Assembly (NCBI RefSeq): GCF_002551245.1
Contig: NZ_NTGZ01000042.1
Location: 1-38,465, forward strand
From: Streptomyces sp. rh34
GTDB taxonomy: Bacteria > Actinomycetota > Actinomycetes > Streptomycetales > Streptomycetaceae
Length of the DNA stretch: 38,465 bases
Direction of reading: 5' to 3'
This document shows positions 23,309-29,635 of this stretch, one piece after another. Below the pieces are notes generated by a model. The model saw only the letters and a program-made list of their open reading frames with translations, did not search any database and was not told the origin of the DNA. The stretch's first letter is position 1. Each line of letters begins with the position of its first letter. A program made the position numbers and the translations under genes.

Positions 23309-23569
23309 TCAGGCTGCGCGCCTCCACAGCAGCTCAACCTGCCGCTGCCGCGGGGTGAGCAGCTGCGTTCCGAGCTCCGGCCGACCGGACTTCCCGCCGG
23401 CCACGCGCTGCTCCTCGTCCTTCCTCCGCTGGTACCGCAGCACCGCAGGGGCAAGGTTGCCGCCCTTCGCCAGCGACCGGACCGTGTCCAGATCCATGCC
23501 AGCCCCCGCCGCGAGCCACGCCAGCGGATCCCCGTCGTGCTCCGTCGGACGCTTCACGAACTTCGTCAT
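23309..23569 (-). CDS. Hypothetical protein (86 aa)
   Basis: Starts MTKFVKRPTEHDGDPLAWLAAGAGMDLDTVRSLAKGGNLAPAVLRYQRRKDEEQRV. The GAGAGAGA run upstream supports ATG 23569 over the longer in-frame start. The protein is small, basic and helical, without Cys. Not recognised. Confidence 0.58.
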   Translation of the reverse strand: MTKFVKRPTEHDGDPLAWLAAGAGMDLDTVRSLAKGGNLAPAVLRYQRRKDEEQRVAGGKSGRPELGTQLLTPRQRQVELLWRRAA

Positions 23570-23709
23570 CTCGATCTCTCTTTCCTGGTGTTGTTCCCAC
23601 GTTCCCCACCGCCGTTGCCGTGGGGCGCACATCACGTTCCGGGCACCTCAGCGCCGCCCCGGCCGAGCCGCACCCTCCGGCAGGCATCCGAGCAGACGAG
23701 TTGCCGCCG

Positions 23710-24063
23710 TCAGCCCGGCAAGTGCAGGTCGGTCAGGTCGTCGTCCTCGACACCGAGCGCATCCAGCAACACCCGCAGCTCCTTGATCGCCGCGACCCCT
23801 GCCGTACCGCCGGCCTGCCCCGTCCGCGCCAGAGCCAAAGCCATCTCCCGCTCCGTCGACGTGTACAGGTCCTGCTCCGCGAACAGGGCATCCACCGCCA
23901 GGACCAACGGCCCGTCCGTAGGCGGCTCGGCCCCGTCCAGATACATGCGAATCGCCGACACTGCGACCGCCGACATCGTCGTCCGGTACTCGACTGACAC
24001 CCGCTCCAACTGATCCCGCATCTCCTGCGGAACCCTCAACGAGATGGTCATCGTGGCCGCCAT
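23710..24063 (-). CDS. CopG-like ribbon-helix-helix protein (117 aa)
   Basis: The N-terminus MTISLRVPQEMRDQLERVSVEYRTTMSAVAVSAIRMYLDG is a ribbon-helix-helix fold: a short beta strand then two helices. The C-terminal half is helical and acidic (AALALARTG ... IKELRVLLDALGVEDDDLTDLH). It may regulate element copy number or act as an orphan antitoxin-like regulator; the adjacent 86-aa gene does not look like a toxin. AAAGGGGG precedes ATG 24063, with a second ATG four codons in. Confidence 0.72.
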   Translation of the reverse strand: MAATMTISLRVPQEMRDQLERVSVEYRTTMSAVAVSAIRMYLDGAEPPTDGPLVLAVDALFAEQDLYTSTEREMALALARTGQAGGTAGVAAIKELRVLLDALGVEDDDLTDLHLPG

Positions 24064-24209
24064 GACGACCCCCTTTCAGTTCGTGTGACATCTAGATCTG
24101 CCGGAGAGGATTTAAAGAAAGCTGGGCGCGGGGCTGGGGAGCCGCCTCTCTAAAAAAGGAGGGGCGCGGGCTGCCTGACCTGCGGCTTTGTGGGGTCTCT
24201 GAGGCGTGC

Positions 24210-24413
24210 TCACGCGGGCCTGACCGGTGCCGTGCGGGTGGTCGTCCCCCGGGGAGTGGAGGGGCTGGCCCAGGTGAGTTCGCACGCCGTGTCGGTGCAC
24301 TGGACGATGGTGTGCCGACGGTTGTTGATGGTGCCGGTGCCGACTTGCCTCACGGTTCGGATGGTGCGGCAGGCGGGGCAGTGCATCAGCGTGCGTACGG
24401 CCGCGGGTCTCAT
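24210..24413 (-). CDS. Small zinc-ribbon protein (67 aa)
   Basis: Contains MHCPACRTIRTVRQVGTG and VQCTDTACELTW, two pairs of cysteines spaced like a zinc ribbon. Similar orphan zinc ribbons are common on actinomycete elements; function unknown. ATG 24413 overlaps the upstream gene's stop. Confidence 0.62.
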   Translation of the reverse strand: MRPAAVRTLMHCPACRTIRTVRQVGTGTINNRRHTIVQCTDTACELTWASPSTPRGTTTRTAPVRPA

Positions 24414-24835
24414 CGTGGGGCCTCCTTGTCGAGCTGGTCGGCGATGCGCTCCAACTGCTGCTGAACGGCGCCGAGGTCGGGCGTGGGGCCGACGGCGTCG
24501 CCAGCGGTGCGCGCCCAGTGCGTGCCCTTCGGGTTTCTGTCAGGGATCGCGACGGTGGTCGTGGCCGTGGACGCCGTTTCGTCCGCGGCACGGATGGAAC
24601 TCTCCGAGGCCTGAGGGTGTACCGGGCCGGTACCTCCCTGGTTGTCGCCGACGAGTAGGGCGGGGCGGTTGCGTGCGGCGAAGTAGCGGAGCTTGGCGGC
24701 GTGCCGGGCGGCGAGGCCGCGTTGCCGGGCGGCGGACAGTTCGGCGCGGCGTCGCTTCGCTGCGGCGATTCGGATGCGGGCGGCTTCGATGCGGGCCTGG
24801 ACGGCTTGCTCAACCGCGGACGTGGACTCGGTCAC
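24410..24835 (-). CDS. Coiled-coil hypothetical protein (141 aa)
   Basis: The N-terminal third is a basic alanine-rich helix (VQARIEAARIRIAAAKRRRAELSAARQR). A Ser/Thr-rich linker and a C-terminal helix (LGAVQQQLERIADQLDKEA) follow. No family recognised. GTG 24835 overlaps the stop of the 76-aa gene; its own stop overlaps the zinc-ribbon start. Confidence 0.62.
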   Translation of the reverse strand: MTESTSAVEQAVQARIEAARIRIAAAKRRRAELSAARQRGLAARHAAKLRYFAARNRPALLVGDNQGGTGPVHPQASESSIRAADETASTATTTVAIPDRNPKGTHWARTAGDAVGPTPDLGAVQQQLERIADQLDKEAPR

Positions 24836-25062
24836 AGCTGACCTCCGGTCTTCTGGGGCCAGTCGTGCACTACTTGTGCGAGCCAGGTGGGGCCGATGAG
24901 CTCAGCAAGGAAGCTGCGGAGGTAGGTCGCAGTGTGCGCCGCATACAGGGCCTGCTGCTGCTCTCCTGCGTAGGTGTGGGTAACGACGGACTCTTCCAGC
25001 TCGATGACTCGTCGGTGCATGGCGCGGGCTGCCTGCCGCAGGCCGGGGGTGATGTGGTTCAT
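24832..25062 (-). CDS. Small helical protein (76 aa) next to the iteron array
   Basis: ATG 25062 is chosen because GGAG lies 6-9 nt upstream and codon use becomes normal there. An in-frame extension to 25368 crosses the iterons, has poor third-position G/C, and its apparent DLVP peptide repeats are simply iteron DNA. The product (LRQAARAMHRRVIELEESVVTHTYAGEQQQALYAAH) is helical and not recognised. It is downstream of the replication ATPase. Confidence 0.62.
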   Translation of the reverse strand: MNHITPGLRQAARAMHRRVIELEESVVTHTYAGEQQQALYAAHTATYLRSFLAELIGPTWLAQVVHDWPQKTGGQL

Positions 25063-25364
25063 GAGGCTCCGATCAATGGGTGTGATCGTCCGTCCGCGTC
25101 CTCGTCCCCTATAGAACGGGGGACGAGGGACGAGGTCGTTTGACGTCGTCCGGGACGAGGTGGGGACGAGGTGGGACGAGGTGGCGAAGGTCTTGTATCC
25201 GCAGGTCAGGACCGGCGTGACCTCGTCCGGTGACGTGTCGTCAGTTGTGGACGAGGTCGGCCCGCCTGCTGGGACGAGGTCGCTGTGCCTCTGACCTGCA
25301 GCTTTCTCCAACACGCCGATTGTGGCGGGGGCGGTCGGGACGAGGTCGGGACGAGGTCGGCCGG
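25063..25364. other. Putative replication origin (noncoding iteron region)
   Basis: This 302-bp gap between the replication ATPase and the 76-aa gene is filled by GGGACGAGGT iterons and a hairpin with an A/T-rich loop. A frame is open through it, but the repeats fall in two phases and codon use is atypical. An origin beside its initiator is the simplest reading. Confidence 0.6.
25100..25357. repeat. GGGACGAGGT iteron array
   Basis: Forward copies of GGGACGAGG begin at 25120, 25127, 25152, 25163, 25173, 25271, 25337 and 25348, mostly continuing with T. A near copy is at 25248. Reverse copies are at 25100-25109 and, with one mismatch, 25220-25229. Steps of 10-11 bp (25152/25163/25173 and 25337/25348) put them on one helix face. 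The first reverse and forward copies form a 10-bp inverted repeat around TATAGAACG (25110-25118). Confidence 0.85.
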
Positions 25365-26912
25365 TCATGCGGGCACGTCCGTCGGGATGGAGTGCAGCAC
25401 CGCACCGCGGGACCCGGGCTCGGCAACAAGGCGGCCGTCATCGACCAGGGCGACGAGCGCCTGACGAGTGGTGGACGCACGCCCCTGGACGCGGTCTTCG
25501 ATGCCCTTCTTCGTGAGGGGCTCGCGGGCCTTGCCGACGGCGGCGAGGATCTTGCCCTTGCACTCCTCGATCTCGGCAAGCTTCTTGGCTTCCTTCTGCT
25601 GCTCGTCGGTCTGCTCGGCAGGGTCGTCGGGGTGCTGGATCGGGGGGTAGATGTGTGCGTCGGCGAACGTGTCGGTCTCGGACTTCACGACGAGGTCGGC
25701 GTACCAGTGGAGGGGGTTCCGGCCGCCGGGCAGGGCGTGCTTCCGCACCTGTGCCGGCCGGTCCTTTGCGATGCGGAGACGGGAGCGGCCCTCGGTGTTC
25801 ACGCCGAACGGCTTGATCGCTTCGAGCATGTACTGAACGCCGTCGACAGCGTTCAGCTTGTGGACCCCACCGAGGGCGTACCGGCCGCGGCCCTCCGAGT
25901 TCTTGACGACGTGGTCCAGGGGGACGACGGCGGCCCCGGTGTCGGCGAGCGGCCGCAGGAGCAGGCGCCCGAACTTGGCGATCTCGGTGTTGTCCTTGAG
26001 CTCAAGGCCCATGAGGGACATCGCCTCGGTGACGCCGTCGACGACGACGAGCGTGGGCCGCACCTCGCCGACCTTCGCAACGAACGACGCCATCGCGGCC
26101 GGCGGGATGCCACCGCCGGGGCGGACGTAGTGGAACAGGGCCCGGACCGTTTCGGGCAGGGCGCCGATGAGGAGCAGACGACCGACAACTCCGTCTTCGC
26201 TGTCTTCGAAGTCGATGTAGACGACGTGGTTGCCGCGATTGATCTCCGTCAGGGCTGCGATCAGGGCAAGCCACGACTTGCCCGCCTCGGACTCGCCCTG
26301 TACGCCGTTCACGCGGCCGGGGTAGAACAGGCCGATGCCGTCGTCCCGGGCGCCGACGGTGGCTGTGACGGGCTTGTGCGTGCCGTCCAGCACGGATGTC
26401 AGGTCGGTGAAGTCCCACCCGGACGTGCCTGCTGCGGGTGCTGCCGAGGTGGTGATGCCGTTGATCTCGGTGGTGACGTCTGCGAGGAGGTCGACCAACT
26501 CGCCGTTGCCGGACCGGACGCGGTAGGCCGCCAGGTTCAGAGCCTGGGTGATCTTCCGGCGTGCCGCCATGTCCGCGACGATCCGGGCGTACTCGGCAGG
26601 GTGCGCGACCGCGTGGGAGATGTCGGCGAGCTGGGAGACGGCGACGGGACCACCAACGCGGGTGAGGTCGTCGGCCTTACGCAGGGCGTCCGTCAACGTG
26701 ATGGGGTCGACCGGCTCACCGGCCGCGTTCAGGTCGAGGATCGCCCGGTACACGGTCTCGTGTACGGGCCGGTAGAACTCCGAGCCATCGAGGATGGCGG
26801 CCACGTCGGGGATCTCGCCCCGGTGGTGGATCATGCCCGCGATGACGGCGCGTTCGGCATCGGCGTCGTATGCGGGCGCCTGGTCCTGCTCGTCGGCAGG
26901 GTGTTGCATCAT
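25365..26912 (-). CDS. Replicative helicase-like ATPase: DnaB N-terminal domain plus RecA-fold (AAA_25/RepA-like)
   Basis: Protein of 515 aa. Residues about 15-115 (DAERAVIAGMIHHRGEIPDVAAIL ... FYRPVHETVYRAILDLNAAGEPVDPITLTDAL) are a DnaB N-terminal domain. Residues about 190-400 form a RecA-fold ATPase with Walker A GESEAGKS (206-213) and Walker B PTLVVVDG (286-293). The C-terminal 100 residues include a winged-helix-like part. It should act in replication of the excised element and is not a RepSA or primase-polymerase initiator of the usual AICE types. ATG 26912 overlaps the upstream stop (ATGA). The iteron array begins just past its 3' end. Confidence 0.82.
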   Translation of the reverse strand: MMQHPADEQDQAPAYDADAERAVIAGMIHHRGEIPDVAAILDGSEFYRPVHETVYRAILDLNAAGEPVDPITLTDALRKADDLTRVGGPVAVSQLADISHAVAHPAEYARIVADMAARRKITQALNLAAYRVRSGNGELVDLLADVTTEINGITTSAAPAAGTSGWDFTDLTSVLDGTHKPVTATVGARDDGIGLFYPGRVNGVQGESEAGKSWLALIAALTEINRGNHVVYIDFEDSEDGVVGRLLLIGALPETVRALFHYVRPGGGIPPAAMASFVAKVGEVRPTLVVVDGVTEAMSLMGLELKDNTEIAKFGRLLLRPLADTGAAVVPLDHVVKNSEGRGRYALGGVHKLNAVDGVQYMLEAIKPFGVNTEGRSRLRIAKDRPAQVRKHALPGGRNPLHWYADLVVKSETDTFADAHIYPPIQHPDDPAEQTDEQQKEAKKLAEIEECKGKILAAVGKAREPLTKKGIEDRVQGRASTTRQALVALVDDGRLVAEPGSRGAVLHSIPTDVPA

Positions 26913-27202
26913 CTGCTGGGCTCCAGCCAGTACCCGCGGCCGGCGGGGCTGCCGCCGCAGTGCGCGAGGCGATGCCCGAAGGAGGGCCGCAGCCCGGGGC
27001 CGCCGCCGTGGGTGTGCCGTTCGGCGCAGTGGGGGCAGGTGTCGATGACGAGCACCCAGTAACGGCCGAAGCACCCGCGGGCCGCGTAGGCGCGGCAGTG
27101 CGCGATGACAGAGGCACGCGCTACGGTGGTAGCCGACCCGCCGCCCAGCCGGTCTTGAGCCCCCTGGTGGTCACCCGCCGGGGGGTTTCGCTTTGCGCTC
27201 AT
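26909..27202 (-). CDS. Small Cys/His protein (97 aa)
   Basis: Contains DTCPHCAERHTHGGG and GHRLAHCGG, three cysteines and several histidines that could hold zinc. Proteins of this pattern commonly lie between the excisionase and replication genes on actinomycete elements. ATG 27202 overlaps the excisionase stop, and its own stop overlaps the helicase start. Function unknown. Confidence 0.68.
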   Translation of the reverse strand: MSAKRNPPAGDHQGAQDRLGGGSATTVARASVIAHCRAYAARGCFGRYWVLVIDTCPHCAERHTHGGGPGLRPSFGHRLAHCGGSPAGRGYWLEPSR

Positions 27203-27426
27203 GCGGCGGCGCCCCCGCTCACGGTGCGCTCGTCCAGCCACTTCTCGATGGCACTGCGGCGGTAGAAAACACGCCCCGCTCGCCCGGGTGCGGTCTTGAT
27301 GTAGTCGGGCCCCGTTCCCCGCCACCGCAGTTCGGCAAGCGCCTGCGGGTTCCGGAACAGCGGGTACTGCTTGCACACCTCGGTGGACGACAGAACGTCG
27401 TCCACCAACGCCTGCTTGCCTGCCAT
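27199..27426 (-). CDS. Excisionase-like MerR-type HTH protein (Xis)
   Basis: Protein of 75 aa. The sequence LSSTEVCKQYPLFRNPQALAELRWRGTGPDYIKTAPGRAGRVFYRRSAIEKWLDERT is the HTH_17/excisionase fold: a helix-turn-helix followed by a wing containing the VFYRRSAIEKWL signature. AAGGAG lies 5-10 nt before ATG 27426. It heads the replication operon and is divergent from the repressor, so excision and replication would be switched on together. Confidence 0.83.
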   Translation of the reverse strand: MAGKQALVDDVLSSTEVCKQYPLFRNPQALAELRWRGTGPDYIKTAPGRAGRVFYRRSAIEKWLDERTVSGGAAA

Positions 27427-27449
27427 CGCTTCTCCTTAGGGTGACACTG

Positions 27450-27535
27450 TTGCTTACGTGCAGCAATCGCATCTATGCTGCACCACATGAACGCGATGGT
27501 AACCCATAAGAGCCCAGACGCAATCGCCTTGCGTC
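27450..27535. promoter_or_regulatory. Divergent control region of repressor and excisionase genes
   Basis: On the plus strand TTGCTT (27450-27455) and TATGCT (27474-27479) are 18 nt apart, a promoter for the repressor. Overlapping inverted repeats are GCAGCA-N10-TGCTGC (27460-27481) and GACGCAA-N5-TTGCGTC (27517-27535). Both contain GCAATCGC (27463, 27520), which also occurs inverted in the transfer-operon promoter (15475-15482). Confidence 0.6.
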
Positions 27536-27552
27536 TGCATAGGCTGTCACCC

Positions 27553-28107
27553 ATGAGCGAGCAGCAGCACGGGCGACGAGCAGTAGAGACCGGTCCTACC
27601 GGCAGGGCGGTGGCAGCGAACCTTGTCCGCCTTCGTAAGGCACGCGGCTTCAGCACGCGACAGTTGGCCGCAGCGCTTGAACGCGCAGGACGAAGCATCT
27701 CCCCGTCAGGGATCAGCCGCATGGAGAAGGCTGAGCGGCATGTAACAGCAGATGAGCTGACGGCATTGGCCGTCACGTTCGGGGTCTCTCCGTCGGCACT
27801 GTTGCTGCCGTTTACCGAGCGCCCGTCGGACCCTGTCGAAGTCACGGGCGGTGGCACCGCCGACGCTTCCGACGCATGGAAGTGGGCGCAGGGGCAACGT
27901 CCGTTCCGGCTGACTCCCGGCAGGGAGCGGACGGAGTTTCTTGAGTTCCAGCTGTACGGCCTGCCCCAGTGGCTGGGCCCCGTGGATCGCGACGCTGCCA
28001 CGGTGAACGCCTGGCTGCGCGAATCCGGTTTCCCCATGGACGAGTGGCTGCGCAAGCAGGGGCTCGTCGAGCCGGAAGGGGGAGACGATGGCCCGAGTGT
28101 GGATTGA
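27553..28107 (+). CDS. XRE-family repressor (KorSA-like role)
   Basis: Protein of 184 aa from ATG 27553; a longer in-frame start at 27475 lies in the operator region. The HTH is LVRLRKARGFSTRQLAAALERAGRSISPSGISRMEKAERHVTADELTALAVTFGVS (about 25-80). The C-terminal part, PFRLTPGRERTEFLEFQLYGLPQW, is not a known sensor. It lies divergent from the excisionase and directly before the integrase, overlapping it by 20 bp. Position and the shared operator suggest it is the main repressor keeping the element integrated. Confidence 0.78.
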   Translation: MSEQQHGRRAVETGPTGRAVAANLVRLRKARGFSTRQLAAALERAGRSISPSGISRMEKAERHVTADELTALAVTFGVSPSALLLPFTERPSDPVEVTGGGTADASDAWKWAQGQRPFRLTPGRERTEFLEFQLYGLPQWLGPVDRDAATVNAWLRESGFPMDEWLRKQGLVEPEGGDDGPSVD

Positions 28108-29290
28108 GGACCGGGAGAACCACGCCGACTACCGGGCGGCCATGGAGGGATGGCAGGAGGCGAAGCGCGCCGGCAGCAAGCGGAAGCCGCCGGGGCGGTG
28201 GCGTGTCCGCTGGTACGGGCCGGACGGCAAGGGCAAGGCTGCGACGTTCCTGAAGCTGCCGCAGGCGGAAGCCGAGATGCACGCCATCACGGCCCGCCTC
28301 GACAAGGGCAGCTACCGCGACCCGAAGTCGGGGAAGGCCGCGACGAAGCTGGTGGCCGAGGAGTGGTTCACCTCGAAGCGGAAGATCGGCCGGACCACCC
28401 GCCGGGACTACCGGGATCTCCTCGACAACTACGTCATCCCGAAGTGGGGTGACTGGCAGGTCGGGGCAATCCAGTGGGAGGACGTCTCCGCGTGGCTGAC
28501 CGAGCTGGAGACGAAGCCCGGCAAGTCAGGGAAGCTCCTCGGGGCCGCCCGGATTATCAAGGCGTACCGGGTGCTGTCGATGGTGATGAAGCACGCCGTG
28601 TTCTCGAAGCGGATCAGCGCCAGCCCGTGCCACGACCACGAGTTGCCGCGGCCGGACGACGAGGACGAGCACGTCTACCTCACCTACGACCAGCTGGAGC
28701 GCCTGGCCCTCGCGGCGGGCGAGTACCGGCTGATGATCCTCACGCTGGGGTACAGCGGGATTCGGTGGGCGGAGGCGTCGGCCATCAAGACGGGCCGGCT
28801 GCTGGTGCCGAAGCGGCGGATCCGGATCGTCCAGAACTTCACCGACGTCGGCGGGGTGCTGGAGCTGGGCCCGGTGAAGAACCACGAGAAGCGGTCGGTG
28901 CCGATCCCCCGGTCGTTCGCCGACGAGCTGGGCACCCTGGCCCACGGCAAGGGTCAGCAGGATCTGCTGTTCACGGCCCCGGAGGGCGGGCCACTGCGCT
29001 ACAACAACTTCCGCAACCGGGTCTTCGACCCGGCGGTGAAGGAGGCCGGGCTGGGCGGCATGGGCATCACCCCGCACAAGCTCCGGCACACCGCAGCGTC
29101 GCTCGCCATCGCGGCCGGCGCCGACGTGAAGGTCATCCAGCTGATGCTGGGCCACAAGGACGCGGCCATGACGCTCAACATCTACGGCCACCTGTTCCCG
29201 GACCGGCTCGACGAGGTCGCGGATGCCCTCGACGCAGGGCGGCTTGTCGCACTGGCGATGAAGGATGCGCCGGTCGCGGTCAGCACCTAG
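28088..29290 (+). CDS. int: Tyrosine-type site-specific integrase
   Basis: Protein of 400 aa. An N-terminal arm-binding and SAM-like core domain (about 1-180) is followed by the catalytic domain with Arg226 (GYSGIRWAEA), H330-x-x-R333 (HKLRHTAAS), His356 (MLGHKD) and nucleophile Tyr366 (TLNIYGHLF). All catalytic residues are visible, so it should be active. It integrates the element into tRNA-Thr, whose reconstituted copy lies about 95 bp downstream. AAGGGGGAG precedes ATG 28088, which overlaps the repressor gene. Confidence 0.95.
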   Translation: MARVWIEDRENHADYRAAMEGWQEAKRAGSKRKPPGRWRVRWYGPDGKGKAATFLKLPQAEAEMHAITARLDKGSYRDPKSGKAATKLVAEEWFTSKRKIGRTTRRDYRDLLDNYVIPKWGDWQVGAIQWEDVSAWLTELETKPGKSGKLLGAARIIKAYRVLSMVMKHAVFSKRISASPCHDHELPRPDDEDEHVYLTYDQLERLALAAGEYRLMILTLGYSGIRWAEASAIKTGRLLVPKRRIRIVQNFTDVGGVLELGPVKNHEKRSVPIPRSFADELGTLAHGKGQQDLLFTAPEGGPLRYNNFRNRVFDPAVKEAGLGGMGITPHKLRHTAASLAIAAGADVKVIQLMLGHKDAAMTLNIYGHLFPDRLDEVADALDAGRLVALAMKDAPVAVST

Positions 29291-29302
29291 GCACAGCAGC
29301 AC

Positions 29303-29319
29303 GTACAAAATGCGTACTG
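29303..29319 (+). repeat. Right copy of the 17-bp attP-flanking repeat
   Basis: GTACAAAATGCGTACTG, 14 of 17 identical to 15429-15445 and in the same orientation. Located between the integrase stop and attR. Confidence 0.6.
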
Positions 29320-29350
29320 GCCCCCGGCAGTGATCTTGCCGGGGGCCAGT
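29316..29350. terminator. Hairpin terminator between integrase and tRNA-Thr
   Basis: ACTGGCCCCCGGCA (29316-29329) pairs perfectly with 29337-29350 around a 7-nt loop. It can terminate the integrase transcript and, on the minus strand, replaces the tRNA's lost native terminator. Confidence 0.78.
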
Positions 29351-29385
29351 CGCGTACCGCGTCTCACCTGCGATTTCCCTTTCGG

Positions 29386-29426
29386 GCCCCCTGTCGGATT
29401 CGAACCGACGACCTACGCATTACAAG
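29386..29426 (-). other. attR: element-donated 3' part of tRNA-Thr
   Basis: Exact 41-bp match to 15278-15318. It restores the tRNA from the anticodon loop to the acceptor end. Confidence 0.9.
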
Positions 29427-29458
29427 TGCGGCGCTCTGGCCAGCTGAGCTAAGGAGGC
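29386..29458 (-). tRNA. tRNA-Thr (anticodon UGU)
   Basis: On the minus strand the acceptor GCCTCCT (29458-29452) pairs with AGGGGGC ending at 29386. The D-stem is GCTC/GAGC, the anticodon loop CTTGTAA gives anticodon UGU (codon ACA), and the T-arm is GTCGG-TTCGAAT-CCGAC. CCA is not encoded. The top pair of the anticodon stem (27-43) is C-U, a mismatch. The discriminator base is C here but would have been U before integration (position 15277 side). A TAGACT -10-like hexamer lies on the minus strand at 29474-29469. Confidence 0.93.
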
Positions 29459-29522
29459 GTGCCGGAGCAGTCTAACCAACCCCGCGCCCCTCTCGTCCGC
29501 GATTTCCGTGTGCTGCGGACTA

Positions 29523-29551
29523 CTGACAGATCGGGAAACGCCAGGTAGCGT
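29523..29551 (+). promoter_or_regulatory. Putative msiK promoter
   Basis: CTGACA (29523-29528) and TAGCGT (29546-29551) are separated by 17 nt, close to the vegetative Streptomyces consensus. A small hairpin CCGGCA/TGCCGG (29600-29617) lies in the leader just before the ribosome binding site. Confidence 0.5.
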
Positions 29552-29635
29552 CACGGCAGGTTCGCGCCTGTGGACCAGACCACTCCCTACTCGGATCGTC
29601 CGGCACGTTCCTGCCGGTTGAGGAGAAGATTCAGC

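Larger units (their letters stand above)
15278..29426. mobile_element. Actinomycete integrative and conjugative element (AICE) in tRNA-Thr(UGU)
   Basis: Boundaries are the 41-bp repeats at 15278-15318 and 29386-29426. It contains a tyrosine integrase next to the intact tRNA, an excisionase-like gene, a replication ATPase with iterons, an XRE repressor and a FtsK/TraB-type translocase with an SpdB-like gene. This is the module set of AICEs such as pSAM2 and SLP1, which excise, replicate and transfer double-stranded DNA between mycelia. All modules look intact. There is no relaxase or type IV secretion gene. No cargo such as resistance or biosynthesis genes is obvious. Confidence 0.92.

Noticed and set aside
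24100..24180. Terminator around an A6 run with imperfect arms
   Set aside because: Arms contain several mismatches and orientation relative to the flanking minus-strand genes is unclear.
25100..25357. CRISPR array
   Set aside because: Repeat units are 9-10 bp with no regular spacers and no cas genes.
24832..25368. 178-aa version of the 76-aa protein with DLVP repeats
   Set aside because: The extra N-terminus is translated iteron DNA with poor third-position G/C; start at 25062 has a ribosome binding site. The ATGA overlap at 25365 keeps a small doubt.
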